64,000 bases of DNA from Crocodylus rhombifer (taxonomy: Eukaryota; Chordata; Crocodylia; Crocodylidae). Under the pieces are notes generated by a model. The model did no database searches. It was not told the DNA's origin and worked only from the letters and a program-made list of their open reading frames with translations. Of this stretch, positions 1-11,317 are shown one piece after another. The position numbers were made by a program, and so were the translations under genes. The stretch spans positions 448,972 through 512,971 of the forward strand of contig JAVSML010000047.1 in the NCBI GenBank assembly GCA_038503035.1. The letters run 5' to 3'. Within the stretch, counting starts at the first letter, position 1, and each line of letters begins with the position of its first letter.

Positions 1-1477
1 CCCAGCAAGATCTCGGTACCTGTCCGAGATGTGAGAGCTGTGACTAAGTTCTGGTTCCTCTTCTTTAGAGTGATTTTTATGAAAAGTTATGGTTTCAATT
101 GGATGGAGGAAGGAGTTGACCTGGGGCTTTTAGAAACCTGGCTCATAACCATGAGGCTATAGAGTATGTGTATTTTCCTTTTTGAAAATATATACAAGGC
201 TTTTACTTCTGTTTCACATTGGAATTAAAACAAATTTTGAAACCTCAAAAGTTGCTGCAAAATAGATTTGTTGTTCTCTGATTTTTCTCTGCTGGTCTAC
301 CGGCTGTCATGAACAGCATGCCTGCTGAGCACAGCATTACTTGCCTTCCCATAGCAGCTGAAATGCTGCAGTATTGGAATTGGTCAGACTGACATTTTCA
401 TAGATAGTCTATTCTGGAATTATTGTTATGGTAGCTTGTCACTTAGCTTTAGTTGTACCTGCTCAAGCGGTGAATTATAGTATTATTTAAACTGGACTTT
501 GGAATTCAACCTTATTTAACCATTACTTAAATTTTTGTATAGCCTCATTATTATTTGAACTTTTCTTTTGCTTGTATCTTCATGGTCAGCCACAGCCATG
601 AGTTTGCTTTCACATTCTTTCCTGTCTTATCAATGTGAGAGAGGCAGTTTATGTTTTAACATAGGCATGTATAATGTGAGCCTTGTTACTAGCTCAAATT
701 AACTGAACTTGGCACTAAATCAGGTGGATGACATGATTGGATATGTTAATGAAAGGTGCTCAAATGCAGAGCCCTTGGAGTTTCTAATTTTGATGGACAG
801 ACCAAATTAGGAGTCTGGGACATACCCAAATTAAGACGCCGGTAAAAGACCAAATTAAGATGTGAGCATGTGATGAGTTTGTTGGAACAAAGGAATATAT
901 GAACAGTATAAAAACATGAGCAGTATGATAGTTATAGGGAACTCAGTCAATGGTACCTAGAAATGAAGATTCATCAGAGGAGTAAAGTTAAAGAAAAAGC
1001 ATAAAAAGGGGGCGAGAAGGAAGTTGAGTGTATGTCATCATCCAACAACATCTGGACTGAAAAACAGCTATTACCCACAAATGACCACCCTCTATTTTCA
1101 GGGAATGTTGGGCCACCTTTTCAGTGAGGTGGAATAATATCTGGGATTGGGTGAGACCATTGGACTAAGTGTCTTTTTCTCTCTCTCTATGTAGAAGTTA
1201 AGATAACATTTAATGTATTAATAAAAGTTAGATTTTAGTTAATTTGAACGGTGTGAGGAGTATTTTGTGTTAAACTCTGGGTTGATTATGCTTTGGTGAT
1301 CCTTTAGCACCATGAATGTAATGTTAATGAATGTAACATTACCAAATCAAATTGTTTCAGGCCTCAAACTTGTAACAGAAGTCCTAGTTTGGAACTAGTT
1401 TGGAGCTAGTTTGGAGTTTAGGGCATTCATGCATCAGATGTGACATCTGGGTTTCAGTCTGGTGTCAATGGGCACAC
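1..1477. other. AT-rich spacer, no gene seen
   Basis: No coding region that I can support. The first 162 bases are open in forward frame 1 (about 53 codons before a TAG), but there is no start context, no clear splice donor and no family I recognise, so I treat this as chance or, at best, the tail of something outside the window. The rest is ordinary AT-rich vertebrate spacer. Confidence 0.5.
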
Positions 1478-1570
1478 CTACAATGTGCACACCATGCAAA
1501 TGATGCTGGATGGGTTTATTCCAGAATAATGTGTTCCACAGTAAACCCACCCTAGGCAGTTGTCTATACC

Positions 1571-1760
1571 AGGGGTGGGCAAAATGCCTGATTTAGCCAG
1601 CAGCTGGACTCCATTTCCTGCAGCCCTGGCCTGCATGGTTGGGGCTGGTTTCCATGGAGACCCCAGCAACACCTGGATGGGAAATCCTTAGGCTGGGATT
1701 GCCATGGAGACCAGCCTCAGCCACACTGGTCTCTTTGGAGGACCACAGCCTCTGGATCCT
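1571..1760. mobile_element. hAT-like element end (fragment)
   Basis: The segment opens with CAGGGGTGGGCAAAATGC, which resembles the terminal inverted repeat of many vertebrate hAT-type non-autonomous transposons (CAGGGGTsGGCAA type). It continues as a GC-rich stretch with twice-repeated 'ccatggagacc' motifs and then runs into a T/G-rich tract. I could not find the matching right terminus nearby, so only one end is supported. Family assignment rests on the terminal motif alone. Confidence 0.35.
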
Positions 1761-1846
1761 CCTTTTTTTTTTTTTCTTGGGTTTGTTGGGTTTTTTTGTT
1801 TTTTTGTTTTCTTTGTTTCTTTCTGTTTTTTGGGTTTTTTTTTTTA
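1757..1846 (-). repeat. T/G-rich low-complexity tract
   Basis: Runs of T broken by GGG and single G or C. On the minus strand this is an A-rich tract located just downstream of the decayed reverse transcriptase remnant at 1930-2640, so it could be the A-rich 3' tail of that LINE. That link is inference; a simple microsatellite is the alternative. Confidence 0.5.
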
Positions 1847-1929
1847 AATACCTGGGTATCCAGGTATCAAATTTTGAGCCCATACTGCAAATATGCAGCA
1901 TGGAGAACATTTTTTTGTTCCCAGAATGC

Positions 1930-2640
1930 CTCTTGCCAAGTTTCAAACCACATGCCCAATGACACCAAGAGATTTTATCTTCCAGAGTGATGTCAGGTAT
2001 TGGTACTTTCACCCCTTGGTACACGATTTCAGTTTTCTTGAGACTAATTCCCACCTTGAAGCTCTTGCATGATTTGGAAAATATGCCCAAGAGATATTGC
2101 AGGGAAGATGCACTGTGGGCAACAAAGGCCTCCTCATTCACCAGCAGGAAATCTCTCAGAACCAGTGCTTTCACCTGGTTTTCATTCTAAACCTTGCAAT
2201 GTTGAACAAGTCTCCATCTAGTCTGGCTCAAAGATAAATGCCATCATTGCTGTCCTTGAATGCATGAAGAAGCAGGAATGAAAAGTAGATATTAAAAAGC
2301 ATGGGGACTAAGACATACCCCTGTTTCACTCTGTTGTTGATGTCGAAGGCATTTGATTCTTTGTTTTCATACACTATAGCTACCTTTGTACCTTTATGTA
2401 ATGAGTGAATGAAGTTCAGCAGTTTGGGGAGACAGTAGTAAAAAGGCCCTCTCTGACTGTATCAGAGACCTTCATTAGATTGACTGAAGTCTATGTACAA
2501 CAGTATACATTTTTCTCTATGGTTTTCTTGCAGTTGCTTGATCAAAAATATATCAGTGGTGAGTGATAAAAGGTCCAGCTCTCCTGTACAATATGAATTT
2601 TCATTTCTACCTGGAAGAAAGTTTACAATCTTTGCATTCT
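1930..2640 (-). pseudogene. Decayed non-LTR retrotransposon reverse transcriptase
   Basis: Read on the minus strand, three broken frames give the order of a LINE reverse transcriptase: a stretch around YIDFSQ (motif A-like), then VKQGYVLVPMLFNIYFS (motif B, family form VKQGCVLAPTLFxxxFS), then DGDLFNIARFR, then a segment with FVAHSASSLQYLL and ISLKKTEIVYQG, typical of the region after the catalytic YADD box in one large group of animal LINEs. The catalytic box itself has decayed: LLVNEE stands where FADD is expected. Stops and frame changes occur throughout. The longest remaining frame is 193 codons at 1593-2174. I do not assign a clade. An old, dead, 5'-truncated insertion. Confidence 0.7.
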
Positions 2641-2757
2641 CCTATGCCTGAGGAAGGGTGCATGAGTCCGAAAGCTTTGCAAATAAAGACTTTTTTTTTT
2701 TTTTTTGCAAGTGTCTAGTTGGTCTAATAAAAGATATTGCCTCTACCACAGTGATTG
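2641..2757 (+). mobile_element. Retroelement 3' tail, 'cctgaggaagggtgcatgag' family
   Basis: The order CCTGAGGAAGGGTGCATGAG, CGAAAGCTTTGCAAATAAAG, a poly-T run and TTGGTCTAATAAAAGATAT is characteristic of a widespread reptile repeat tail. Related copies in this window lie at 34435-34578 (minus) and 54912-55037. The terminal 'ttggtctaataaaagatat' block is the most conserved part. I think the family is Penelope-like, but I cannot confirm that from sequence alone. It abuts the minus-strand reverse transcriptase remnant tail to tail. Confidence 0.55.
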
Positions 2758-2759
2758 CA

Positions 2760-3706
2760 TATTGATGGTGACATACACTGAGTGAAAACTACACTGACTT
2801 TCAGAATAGATTCTTTCATGTAGTGGGAGTAGATTACTTATTAAAAGTTTCATAGACAAAAGAAGGTAATTGAGAAGCTGATGGGAGCCAGCTGATGGGG
2901 AAGGAAGTTTTCTGTGGTAGAGGTACCCAGAGAGCTGCTGTTATTTTTAGGGTTAAATGACAATTTGTTTATGTTGACTATTTTGGTTCTAGGGCATGGG
3001 AGTTCCTGAAGGAGAATAGAGAAGCTGCTTTAAGGAGAGCCCCGGGGAAGACACCAGCGATGAGAAGGTTTGCTGGGGGTAGTAGCCAAGCAAAGCCATT
3101 ACTAGGAAAGGGGTTAGAGACAGACCCTACCTGAGGGACTGTTACCTCTTCCTTAATGAATGGAAATTAAAGATTGGATCAGACCAAGACAGCTTAATGA
3201 TAATCAGGGCAGAGACGGGCTCCCAAGGCCAAACTCTGGTTTTCTGATGGCAGTCCTCCAAATTTGTATTCATTTGACATGAAGGGGCATTTGTAGATGA
3301 CACTTGAAAGCACGAGGAGTTTTAGTTTCTAAACCCTACAGCTGCAGAAGGAAGCACTGGGTTGTGTGCAGCTCAAGGGCTGCACAGGTGGCCCCGCAGC
3401 AGCCTGGGAAGGCAGGCGCCGCAGAAGGGGAAAAGAAAAACAGTGGTGAGCTGAACCACCCCGCCCCCGCTCAGAAGCCTTCCTGCCTGCCTGAGCTGCG
3501 TGGGGGCCCAGTGCTTCCTTCATAGCTGCAGTACCCCTGGAACTGCCTGAGCCGGGTGCTGCCTGGGTGGGAGGGGCACCGCTGCCATGGAGGGAAGCAC
3601 CAGCCCCTGCCCCCCTGCAGCTCAGGGACTGCTCTGCCCACCAGCATCTCACTCTCCCCTCCCTGCTGCTGGAGACGCAGGTGAGGATTGGGCTCCAAGA
3701 TGGGTG
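2760..3706. other. Spacer, including a GC-rich stretch; no gene seen
   Basis: 2760-3300 is unremarkable. 3330-3690 is GC-rich with overlapping open frames on both strands (73-107 codons). The frames overlap each other on opposite strands, lack recognisable motifs and look like the composition of GC-rich repeats elsewhere in the window, so I do not call a gene. Confidence 0.5.
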
Positions 3707-3707
3707 A

Positions 3708-3799
3708 ACATGATATGGGGTTTACTTCTCCCTAACTGAAGCGGCGTTTTTAAAAAAACACCGCTTCAATTTAGGGAGAATGAAACCCCTGTGTCATGT
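3708..3799. mobile_element. Foldback miniature element (hairpin)
   Basis: An imperfect palindrome with arms of about 40 bases. The left arm runs acatga...ggggtttacttctccctaa...gaagcgg and the right arm is its near reverse complement (ccgcttcaatttagggagaatgaaacccc...tcatgt). The loop is an A/T run near 3750. A few mismatches and single-base gaps separate the arms. No coding capacity. This is the structure of a MITE or foldback element; the family is unknown to me. Confidence 0.7.
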
Positions 3800-6229
3800 A
3801 CAAATTCCCAAGGACTCCAGAATTCCTACCTGTAAAAGATGTTGCTTTGGGCTTCATTTCTGTAGAGGCTTATATGATTGGGACCTGATCTGTAATCAAA
3901 TAATTTCTGTAATGGACCAAATATAATAGGACCAAATCAGTGTTTTAATGCATAAATGTTTAATTTTGTTGATTTGTTACTTTGCCTGGTCTGGCAGAAA
4001 TGAAGTCAGTGAGTTCAGTTAAGTTCCCTATTTATTTTGTGATTCTTCTATGTAAATATCACTCCTATATGAGCATATTACTATTAGCACTGGCATTAGC
4101 ATGAGAATATGAGGTTCAAAAAATTAAATGCTGATATTGTTTAGGGCTGACTGAATGCTATCCAAACATTTTCGTTAAATGCTCATTGGACTGAAAAAGA
4201 AATATAACAAATTAACTATTTCAGTGTTTGTATTTCCTTTCATGTTTGGTATCTGGGAATATTGCAATGAATTAATTATTATCTATAATAATTCTTATTC
4301 CATTTTAATTTCAATTGAGTTATTGTATTTCCTTCCTGTGACTCCAAGAGTATTAAAATGTATTTTAGAGTAGTTTTATTTACAGCTTTTTAAAAACAAT
4401 ATAGTAAAATGAACAGTAAAAATTATAATAATAAAATAACTTTTATATTATGTATACTTTTTGCTAAAAGCATAAAATAAGACTATCCATTCTACCAGTT
4501 TACACAGAACTAAGATGGAACATATATGATGATACAAAAAGATGCAATGAAGTAGCGGACAATAAAACAAAGTGGGGAATTCGTATTCTTTGTGCAGGTA
4601 ATACAAATATACCTAAGGAGTATAGGACAGTCTCTGAACTGTTAGAGATGACAGATTTTGTTTTTCTTTGTTAGTTCAGTATTTAAAATTTTCCATTGGT
4701 GAAGAGATCTATTTTCCTCTTATTTCTTCAAAGAAAAGAAGACCACACGTAATGACTTAAATCATCTATCTCTCCTTCCCACAAGAAATATATTCTGTGT
4801 GAATATAGGGTCAAACACCATCTGCCCATGACAACTGCAGATCTCATTAGAGGGAAATTCAAGTGTAGGAATGGCTTCTTGTTGTTTGTTTATAGTTTTG
4901 CAAGGTAGATTTCTAGGCAAAAGAGTGTTTTTTTAACCTCAACAGGGGAAGCTTCAGAGAGGCTCACTGCCAGCATATCTGTCTGCATGCTGGCATTTTT
5001 CATTCTTTAATGTATGTCTTATTTAAAGTATAGGAGAAATACTGGGTCAGTGACTCTCAGTACATTTCCCAGGCCATTTGTCTTCAGGAAAAATAGAGCT
5101 GTAATTTAACCATCCAAATGAGAGTTTCTTTAGAAAAGAAGAGGCTGTTAGAACGCACTTCTTATGGTATCTGATAGGCTTAAAAATCAATTGTTCATCC
5201 AGTATTTTAGAGTTCATAATTGGGCCAATCTGCTCATGTTTTATCAGTTTGGTTTCAGAACGCAAATGCCCCTTGCTCCCCACTGTAGAATTAGGTAGAG
5301 ATAAAACTTACCTTAAGAAGTAATTAGAAATCTTTTTTGTTTTTGAGTGGATCATGTGGTCAGCACCCTGAAGTTTTGTTCCCTACAGTAAAATGAACTC
5401 TTCCTTAGACCTATAGACCTTTAGTGTTGCCACAACTTCTCTTCTTGTTTTGTTTTATTTTAAATATATAAAACTCTACAAAGCCTTGTTTTGCCCTAGT
5501 GTTTCAGCTTAAATGTTTACTAAAATAGATTCCAAGGTATTTAAAAGAATACCTCGTTTCTTTTCCTGTAAAAACTAAACTCATTTTCTTGTACCATTCC
5601 CAAAAAAGTCTCTTGGATTTTGCAGTGTCCAAGCTATTTTAGACCCAGCAGTGCTGAGGAGCACCTAATAACCTTTGTCTAATTTACTGTTTCCACAAAT
5701 ATTTCTGCTGCTAAATTAATTCACTAGAATATTAGTTCATGGCAAATAAAAAGGGGAACACAGAAACAGTTAATTTAGCTTTTTCATTCAGGTGAGCATT
5801 TACAGAAAATGTTATATGTATATAATTGCATGTGTATCTACTTACATATTTACAGAAATTTGTAGAATAATTCTGAATTACATTCTTTCACCTACAAGAA
5901 TCATAAATCTTTTATAGAGACTCTACAAGCACAAAATGAGTTAAATCCATTTCCAGTAAATTATTTACTACACTGTACTGTTGTACCAACACCCTAAATT
6001 TCCCCAATCCTTGAATATGGGATGGTACTTTTGGACAAATGGAGTGTTAGAACTTTCATTTCAGAAAAGTAATTTTTTTTTCAAATCTCTCAACCAAAGA
6101 TGCAACTGTTAGCCTCAACCTTTTTAGACTCAAATGCACCCCTTTGAAAAGGCAAGCTTTCACTTGTTTTCGGACTCCAGAAAAATAAGAGGAATCCTTC
6201 TTTTGCAAAGTACTCGGAAAGAACGCAAT
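3800..6229. other. AT-rich spacer, no gene seen
   Basis: Mostly AT-rich with short chance frames (up to 78 codons). Around 6107-6170 'ttagcctcaacctttttagac' followed by 'aaatgcaccccttt' loosely resembles a decayed hAT terminus, but no partner end is visible. Nothing else supported. Confidence 0.5.
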
Positions 6230-6970
6230 AGGTGCCTCTACATGAGGTGTTTACTGTGGAGCTGACTAATTAGGTCTGTAGTAAAACATCACTGTCTACA
6301 CATGCAGCCCAATTAGGTCTCAGTAGATGAATAAACACTTGCCACAGGGTAGTCCAGCTAAATGCAAATAATACCCTGAGGTGGCATTGTTTCATGTGTT
6401 GGAACACATGTCTACATGGTGATAGGGCTGACTGGCATGAGGGAGCTTCACTGTGGGGGTTGCCTGCCAGCTAGCCCCCACACAGGAGCATACTCATGCC
6501 CCAACCAGTCCTGCTGTGGCATGTGAAGCCCCACTGAAGCATCCCTGGGCTGGCAGGCTGACTCCATGGGTCCTCTGCCAACCCAAGTCTGTTCCCGTTG
6601 GGCTCCATATGCAGCAGAAGGGCACTGGCTGAGGCCCGGCGGTGCTTCATGCAGGGGCTAAACACCCTTGTATCCCAGCCAGCTCCCCTGCTGCACATGG
6701 TGCCTAGTTCAAGCAGCCCTGGACTGATAGGGGACCTGGAGGATTTGCCTGTGAGCCTGGGGCTGTTTTGACAGGGCTCCATGTGCTGCAGAGCAGCTGG
6801 CTGGGAGAAGAGGGTGCTTTAGTATGCGGCTGCCTGCTGGCTAGCCCTGTGCTGAAGCACCTTTGTGCCTCAGCCAGCCACTCTGCAGCACGTAGAGTGC
6901 ACACACAAACTCCAGAATAGTAAGCTCTAGAGTTTATTTAGGTGCATTAATTACAGATGTTGACACACCC
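6230..6970. mobile_element. TIR miniature element, 'tctacatgaggtgtttactgtgg' family, copy 1
   Basis: The left end is aGGTGCCTCTACATGAG followed by 'tgtttactgtggagctgactaattag'; the right end reads 'attaattacagatgttgacacaccc', whose complement begins GGGTGTGTCAACATCTG. The left 130 bases align by eye with copies at 60222 and 62371. The GC-rich interior (about 6440-6900) repeats a module of the type 'tgcctgctggctagcccc ... cagccagctcccctgctgcac' about three times. No transposase. Probably a non-autonomous DNA transposon whose interior was expanded by tandem duplication. Confidence 0.6.
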
Positions 6971-7726
6971 AGTGGGTCAGAATGTTTTGACACTAGGGAG
7001 TCCTATTTGAAATCTCTGGGTTTATCTTCTGAATCACGTGTAGGTATGTGCACACTTTAAAAGCACTTGGTGGCACCCTTAAAGGGTTCTTATAGTACCC
7101 TAACAGAACACCCTCACTGAAAATCACTGCACTGGAATAGATGACAATAACGACAAAAATATTACCCAGATTCTCTAATATTCCAAAGGTTATTCCTGTG
7201 GGCAAACTTCCTTGTATACAACAGGAATGTTTTCATTGTTTATGGTAATTTTGTCCTAATGGCTTAGCATGTCAACATAAACTTTGTTTGCAATTTGTAG
7301 AATGGCACATCTCTTCTACTTAAGAGTTAAGCCTAAACAAATATTCTCTTAATATATTATATTACACTGGATTATAAACAAAAATCTGTTTTGCCTGCTT
7401 GCAGAGACGGAGTTTGCCTTGCAGGTGGATACGTGGTGCATTTACTGTTAAAGACAACGATCATACCTTTTTATAAAAATTTCCAATTTTATTAAGATTA
7501 TTATTTACAATGAATTAATTATAAAAGAATAATAAAAAATTGTAGAAAGTGGCAAATTCACAGGTATGCCATATTATGAATATTATCCAAGTCATCTTAT
7601 TTATCATTCTCTGAGTGAGATGGCATTAAAAACATTTGCAAAATTTGCATAAATTTACATTACCTAATAAACACATCTGTGGTTATCAAAGCTACCATGT
7701 AAGAGAAATATGATCAAACTGCTTAG
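6971..7726. other. AT-rich spacer, no gene seen
   Basis: Only short chance frames. 7440-7560 is very AT-rich. Nothing I can name. Confidence 0.5.
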
Positions 7727-8162
7727 ATAAGGTGTTTTTCCCCCTCCTGCAGCATGGGGTGGTGGTTTGTGGGAGTGGGGGATTCTTATCTTAAATTCAA
7801 GTACTGGCCAATGCCAGATTGTTGTGGCTCCAGCTCTGGCCCAGCTGGGCCTGGGGTTGGGACCAGGGCCAGAGAGCAGAGCTGCTGTTCCTGCCAGGAT
7901 GAAGCAAGAGCTACAATGTAGCTCTGGGCAAACTGTGGAGAGGGCAGGGGTGGGGATTAGGCCTCTTGCCCCTTCCCACTGCTTTCCCCACTGTTTGACC
8001 CCTGCTGATTCTTTCCCTGCCACAGCAGTGAGGATGGGAGGAGGGACAAATTTAAGATGACCCTCCAATAATTAGATGCTATACATGGAAAATTATAAGC
8101 GTTATAATTTTCCATATATAGAATCCAAAGTCATCTTGGATTTGGGTAAATACTGTAGATAT
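7727..8162. repeat. Unclassified interspersed repeat, copy 1, with hairpin
   Basis: Contains 'cttatcttaaattcaagtac' at about 7787, which aligns with 'cttatcttggattcaagtac' at 11395, both followed by a GC-rich stretch. The right end carries 'aatccaaagtcatcttggatttgggtaaatac', a motif seen in several vertebrate DNA-transposon families. Near this end lies a 19-base hairpin at 8080-8120. The antisense pair of 97- and 134-codon frames inside the GC-rich part is not coding as far as I can judge. Confidence 0.45.
8080..8120. repeat. Near-perfect 19-bp hairpin
   Basis: The left arm tatacatggaaaattataa and the right arm ttataattttccatatata pair at 18 of 19 positions with a 3-base loop (gcg). It sits inside the interspersed repeat and is probably its internal foldback core. 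Confidence 0.8.
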
Positions 8163-9872
8163 GTCTACACCTATAATGTAGGTAAATGGAGTAATTTATT
8201 TGTGGAACTATGGGTGTGATACATTTTTATCAGTAGAATTGGTTTTAGTTTGGTAGAAATGCTCTGTGTACATGCATTCCTAATGCTTATTCTGGTTTAA
8301 AAATGGGGTGCCCAGTGGAGAGTGAAAGCTCATTGAAGAAGGTTTAAGTTAAATATGATAGGGTTTAGTCAGGATTAACAAATGCTTGTACAGTTTCCTT
8401 ATCAGTAAAAGCTACCCTGCTGTCCTCTAGGCAACACCCCATGGGGCACATCAAAGCCAATACCTGCAGCCACACACATGAGGGCAGCAGGTGTGAAGCT
8501 GTCAAGTGCTACGCAGAAAGTAAAGTCCTCCCTATCACAGCCCCCCCATGATACGTTAGTGCCCTGCACCAGCAGCCTCACAAGCAGGGATGTGGATGCT
8601 GGCTTGGAACTGCTGTGACAGGGTTGGGGGGAAAGCGCTGTGCAGTACTTCACATCCCTGTGCCTACAGCCCCATATGAAGGATGCAGGTCCTAGCTTGT
8701 AGTGCTACATAGGAGTCATGGACCCCGCATGGCATTTGAGACCTATGCCTGCAGCCCCATGCATGGGGCTGCTGGCATGGGCTTTGAAGTGCTGCATTGC
8801 AGACCTATTCTCCCTGGTAAGGTTTGTAAATCCTGACCTGTGGAGGAGCAGGGCTTCCCATGGTGTAGTAGCAAAGGTAGAGGCCCAGCTGTGCTATGGG
8901 CAAATCCCCCTTACCATGGTCAAAACCCCAGCTCTGGCTGTGGTTGGCAGGGGCGCAACCTTAGCTGTGCCCTGGGCAATGTCCCAGCAACCTGACAGAT
9001 GGGAGGGAGGGAGGGAGGGAGAGAAAGAAGGAGGGAGGGGCTATAGTCATTCAGCCCTCTTTGAGGTCACTTGACTTCGGGCAGAAACTGGAGTTTGCAA
9101 AGTATGCTCTGGGGCCCCTTGCTGGATATCCTCTGCAGTTCAGTCTGTCTGTAGAGTAGGCAGCCATGCATCTGAACGTTTGTATAAACTTCAATAGACA
9201 GTGTTTTCAGTCACTTAATCTAAGCCATTTAACTTCTTCTGGTTCATCTGAACACTTGTACACACCCTATATCATGCTAAAAAACTGTAGGAGCCAGTTT
9301 GTAGCCGACCGACATTTCTCAATCAGTCTTTTGGAAAACATACAGAAAATCTTTAGCATGGTTCTAGAAAAGATGACAGTTCTGCTTTTTCTTGGTAGCT
9401 CATTTATATAAAGACTGGATTTGACAATGACATATAAATTTACAGCATGAAATATTTACATCTGAGCTTTACCCAAGGTTTTAACAATAGCATTGAAGCT
9501 TCACTTTTTAATGATGACAACCTGGACAAGTACAAAAAGATATAGATAGAAGGTATTTCTACTCCAATGCTCCATCAAACACAATTGGATGAAAGAGAGA
9601 AGGGAGCCTGAACCAGTCTCCTTCCATCTCTCATTCCTCTCTGTCCTTCTGGCAGCTCCTGTAAATTGTGTCACAGACTTTAGAAGCAGGTAATTGATCT
9701 TGTCATAATAAAACCCCAAAGAAAAAGTCTACTTGTGTTACCCTGCCTGTGTTTTACTTAAACTTTAGCAATATGCCTTGGTTCTTTGAGGTATGGGATT
9801 CTGACACAAAATATGTAGCCTACCGTTACTGTAGTCAGATTAAAGTATTATTCTTTTTCACATTTTATTTAG
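8163..9872. other. Spacer, no gene seen
   Basis: 8400-9070 is moderately GC-rich with 83- and 118-codon chance frames on opposite strands. 8999-9040 is a GGGA microsatellite. The remainder is AT-rich. Confidence 0.45.
8999..9040 (+). repeat. (GGGA)n microsatellite
   Basis: Repeated GGGA units for about 25 bases, then an impure purine run (gagaaagaaggagggagggg). Strand asymmetry: all purine on the plus strand. Confidence 0.9.
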
Positions 9873-9953
9873 ATTGCTTTTCATGTAATTGGGAGTAAAA
9901 TTACTAACTCATGGACACATCTGCATATGGAGATTGAAGAGCATAGCACAATG
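9873..9953 (+). CDS. Candidate 27-codon internal exon
   Basis: A pyrimidine-rich tract (ttctttttcacattttatttag) ends in AG at 9871-9872, and ATG|GTAAGAA at 9951-9957 is a strong 5' splice-site match. The 81 bases between are a multiple of three and open in only one frame, beginning IAFHVIGSKITNSW and ending MEIEEHSTM. The two other frames have stops. I recognise no protein family. A phase-0 exon of 27 codons is plausible, but matches of this quality also arise by chance in 64 kb. If real, the window would lie within an intron-rich gene on the plus strand. Confidence 0.3.
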
Positions 9954-9959
9954 GTAAGA

Positions 9960-10565
9960 ATAGACATTTTTTTCCCCTTTTAAAAAAAACTTGTTTACTG
10001 CTGCTAATGCGTATTTGCAATTTCTGACATTGTTGCTGAGTGATGTACAGTCTTGACTCAAGAAGAGAGACTATGGCAAAATGAAAAGGAAGTACTGGAG
10101 CATGAATTCATTACCCGAATATTCTTTAACAAACCTGACTTCTTGAGTGGGAGATAGGTGAATGAAAAATTGGGCAGAGTATTAATTATATTACTGATAA
10201 AGAGGTTAAAAATGAATCACAGTGAAGAATGAAGAAAAAAACTGGTAAAGTATTCAGCCTGAAGCTATCTAAAGGTTGGACTGGAATTTTTGCGTGGAGA
10301 CTCATGGAGCAACTTAGGCTGCAATATAAAATGATTAAATGAAGGCATCTATATTGGCCATAAAGAGATGTACAAACGCCAGATTTGAAAACTCTGGAGT
10401 TATGCCATACTTTTGAATCGTGTTCTTCAGATTAATGCAAATGCAACTGCAGTGCAATTTATAGAATGATAAAAAGGTAGTCCTGATAATGTCCTTATAT
10501 ATAAAAGAAAAGTTTTGTGCATTAAGTCCTGGCCCCATCAGAAAACCCTGATCTGTCTGACCACA
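9960..10565. other. AT-rich spacer, no gene seen
   Basis: No frame longer than 86 codons, none with a recognisable motif. Confidence 0.5.
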
Positions 10566-11250
10566 TGAACTCACTTGGAGATTCCCCAGCCCCATGCCTA
10601 AGCCTAGCCAGGAGATATCCAGATGTCACAACACCCACTGGAGCAAGGGGAATCCTCCCATCCCAAAGCCTGACCACACTTCTGAGAACCCCAACCCTAG
10701 ATGAGGGGCTCCAGGGATCCATCCATCTTACTACTACCCTGGACTGCCTTACTTACCTATGCCCTAAACATTATTTATGGAGTTCTACCACCCACAACCA
10801 GAAAGACACCTTGAAACCTTGCCCAGTCTGTAACCCTAACGTGAGCTTAGGGTGCTCTAGCTGCAGGCAGCAGACTTGTTCTTCTCAACCAGAAGAACTA
10901 GTTTGGAGACCCCCCAAACGCCACCCCTAAGCCTAGCTGGAGGATCCCTAGCTGTCACAACACACATTGCCACAAAAATAACCCTCACAACACCAAGCCT
11001 GACCCTAGGCAGGGTCCCCTCTCGCCTCTAATCTTAGATGGCCCCAGAATCCATCCTACTTACTACTAGCACAGATTGTCCTACCTACCTGTATTCTAAA
11101 CAGATGGTAGTCCTACCATCCCCAACCAGAAAAACAGCTCCAAGCCTTTCCCAAGCTTTTTTCCTTTGCCCTGTTCCTTCCCAAACCCATGTTAAGGAAC
11201 CGCAGGTGTCACAAGCATTTACATTTCACCATGTTTCCTAAACATCCCTG
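10566..11250. repeat. Tandem duplication with 329-bp period
   Basis: 'ttggag' + 'cccc' + 'cctaagcctag' occurs at about 10574-10607 and again at about 10904-10936, and the following sequence (gtcacaacac, cctgacc, ctactacta, attgtcctacctacct-like, ccaaccagaaa) recurs in the same order with a 329-base offset. Identity looks like about 70 percent. A partial third unit may start near 11190 (gtgtcacaagc). The C-rich strand is plus. The 121-codon frame at 10565-10930 spans the first unit and is not conserved in the second, so I do not call it a gene. Confidence 0.65.
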
Positions 11251-11317
11251 ACCAACTGGGGGAGGTATAACACCTACCCTGCAATGGTCCTAGCCTACGG
11301 AGCCCTGTGGAGCTCTT

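Noticed and set aside
1..162. Open frame at the left edge as an exon
   Set aside because: Ends at a TAG without a splice donor that fits, and no family is recognised.
1593..2174. 193-codon minus frame as a host gene
   Set aside because: Its N-terminal third is LINE reverse transcriptase (ISLKKTEIVYQG); the rest is lysine-rich translation of a T-rich tract.
6100..6180. hAT-like left end 'ttagcctcaacctttttagac'
   Set aside because: Too diverged and no partner end found.
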